Shown: piece after piece, positions 62,840-64,000 of the stretch
Position numbering within the stretch: position 1 is the first letter of the stretch
How the letters are laid out: every line of letters starts with the position of its first letter
Assembly (NCBI GenBank): GCA_033782935.1
Contig: JAWQEG010000723.1
Span: 682,001-746,000 of the forward strand
Origin: Petrolisthes cinctipes
Taxonomy: Eukaryota > Arthropoda > Malacostraca > Decapoda > Porcellanidae
Length of the DNA: 64,000 nucleotides
Direction of reading: 5' to 3'
Program-made: the position numbers and the translations under genes
Notes under the pieces: model-generated
The model's database searches: none
What the model saw: only the letters and a program-made list of their open reading frames with translations
Told to the model about the DNA's origin: nothing

Positions 62840-64000
62840 TAGCATGTTTTTAGCCTATAACTTGAAAATATTCTAGCACTGTGTAGGCATGTACAGATTG
62901 CTTCTGGGACCCCAAAATATTGAATTTTCGGGTGTTTTGAGCCTGAATTTGAGATATAAACGGGTACAGAAGATACATACACATATTGACTTTGGGCATC
63001 TAAAATATCGATTTTCAGCATGTTTTGGGCCTGTATTTTGAAAATACTCTAACACTGAGTAGGCATGTACAGATTGCTTCTGGGACCCCAAAATATTGAA
63101 TTTTCGGGTGTTTTGAGCCTGAATTTGAGATATAAACGGGTACTGAAGATGCATGCACATATCGACTTTTGTGCACCTAAAAGATCGATTTTCAGTATGT
63201 TTTGAGCATGTATTTTGAAAATACTCTAACACGGAGTAGGCATGTACAGATCGCTTCTGGGACCCCAAAATATCGAATTTTCGGGTGTTTAGGGCCAGAA
63301 TTTGAGATATAAACGGGTACAGAAGATGCATGCACATATCGACTTTTGGGTACCTAAAAGATCGATTTTCAGTATGTTTTTGGCCTGTATGTTGAAAATA
63401 CTCTAACAAGGAGTAGGCATGTACAGATACCTTCTGGGACCTCTAAATATCGAATTTTCGGGTGTTTTGGGACTGAATTTGAGATATCGATTTTTTGGCA
63501 CCTAAAATGTCGATTTTTAGCATGTTTTTAGCCTATATTTTGAAAATATTCTAGCACTGTGTAGGCATGTACAGATTGCTTCTGGGACCCCAAAATATTG
63601 AATTTTCGGGTGTTTTGAGCCTGAATTTGAGATATAAACGGGTAAAGAAGATACATGCACATATTGACTTTGGGCATCTAAAATATCGATTTTCAGCATG
63701 TTTTGGGCCTGTATTTTGAAAATACTCTAACACTGAGTAGGCATGTACAGATTGCTTCTGGGACCCCAAAATATTGAATTTTCGGGTGTTTTGAGCCTGA
63801 ATTTGAGATATAAACGGGTACTGAAGATGCATGCACATATCGACTTTTGTGCACCTAAAAGATCGATTTTCAGTATGTTTTTGAGCATGTATTTTGAAAA
63901 TACTCTAACACGGAGTAGGCATGTACAGATCGCTTCTGGGACCCCTAAATATCGAATTTTCGGGTGTTATGGGACTGAATTTGAGATATCGACTTTTTGT
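62840..64000 (+). repeat. Right-edge block with left-end monomer variants
   Basis: Carries the variant set of the first 17 kb: GGTAAAGAAG (near 63640), TGGGTACC in C (near 63348), CCTGTATGTTG (near 63384) and AACAAGGAGTAGG (near 63404). It includes an A-B-D-C four-monomer unit like the one at 472-1149. These variants are rare or absent between about 29 and 62 kb. The array continues past base 64000. Confidence 0.75.

Larger units (their letters stand above)
1..64000 (+). repeat. Satellite DNA array, 167-bp average monomer, 501-bp higher-order repeat
   Basis: Seen: the same unit recurs without interruption except for one 162-bp insertion at 62053-62214. The anchor GGCATGTACAGAT recurs at intervals of 148, 176 and 177 bp, which sum to 501. 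All monomers lie in the same orientation and I saw no inverted block. Most differences between copies are single substitutions; indels are mostly 1-29 bp or whole monomers. No unrelated unique sequence, gene, RNA or second satellite family is present. Known: arrays of this kind form centromeric or heterochromatic blocks in eukaryotes. Inferred: the window lies inside a larger array, because neither edge shows an array boundary. The centromeric role is not shown by sequence. Collapse or expansion of copies during assembly cannot be excluded. Confidence 0.97.

Noticed and set aside
1..64000. CRISPR array
   Set aside because: The repetition is regular but there are no unique spacers. The whole period is conserved and the units are 148-177 bp long.
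1..64000. tRNA, rRNA or other structured RNA gene
   Set aside because: No conserved RNA motifs were seen. The only strong hairpin is the MITE at 62053-62214.
1..64000. Inverted monomers or a strand switch within the array
   Set aside because: I looked for the reverse complement of the GGCATGTACAGAT anchor and of GGGACCCC-AAAATAT and saw all units in the same orientation.

Overview
The window is a single satellite DNA array with no recognisable gene. From base 1 to base 64000 it consists of head-to-tail monomers averaging 167 bp, all in the same orientation. The only foreign sequence I can see is one 162-bp palindromic element near the right end (62053-62214). The DNA is A+T-rich (a reference monomer is 39% GC). 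An array of this size, with higher-order repeats (HORs) and a MITE-type insertion, points to a eukaryotic centromeric, pericentromeric or other heterochromatic block. The insertion has TA target-site duplications and CAGT termini typical of Tc1/mariner-derived MITEs. That fits an invertebrate (nematodes carry many such elements), but the sequence does not settle the organism.

The repeat is organised on several levels. (1) The basal unit is a cryptic half-repeat of about 88 bp. Its two diverged halves, H1 and H2, are about 65% identical without gaps in the reference B monomer. (2) H1+H2 form monomers B (176 bp) and C or D (177 bp). Monomer A (148 bp) is the same dimer with 29 bp missing from H1, lost between two ATAT tetranucleotides. 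(3) A+B+C (or D) form a 501-bp HOR. (4) In much of the first 19 kb, two variants of this HOR alternate as a 1002-bp six-monomer unit A2-B2-C-A1-B1-D. (5) Kilobase-scale segments of HORs are themselves duplicated.

Region by region. 1-2.1 kb: irregular units (AB, ABDC, A-hybrid, ABC). About 3.5-7.4 kb: alternating 501-bp HORs. 7.4-16 kb: a 3.835-kb super-repeat, two full copies and part of a third. 16.7-29.2 kb: a 6-kb segment present twice, the copies differing by gains and losses of whole monomers or HORs. 29.5-36.2 kb: a 2,308-bp tandem duplication plus a partial third copy. 38-40.7 kb: a 1,354-bp tandem duplication. 42.9-43.9 kb: a 501-bp duplication. 45.2-59.4 kb: nested duplications (2,333, 5,642, 1,646 and 2,008 bp) traceable by private mutations. 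From 18 kb rightward many A monomers also carry a 10-bp deletion, giving 491-bp HORs. 61.7-62.3 kb holds the MITE insertion, and 62.8-64 kb returns to monomer variants like those at the left end.

The many open frames, mostly on the minus strand, are by-products of the repeat and are not annotated as genes. No RNA gene, promoter, CRISPR array or terminator was found. The points of interest are the internal architecture of the satellite, a dyad that keeps its symmetry through a paired base change, the mutational markers that allow the array's amplification history to be read, and the single precise MITE insertion.
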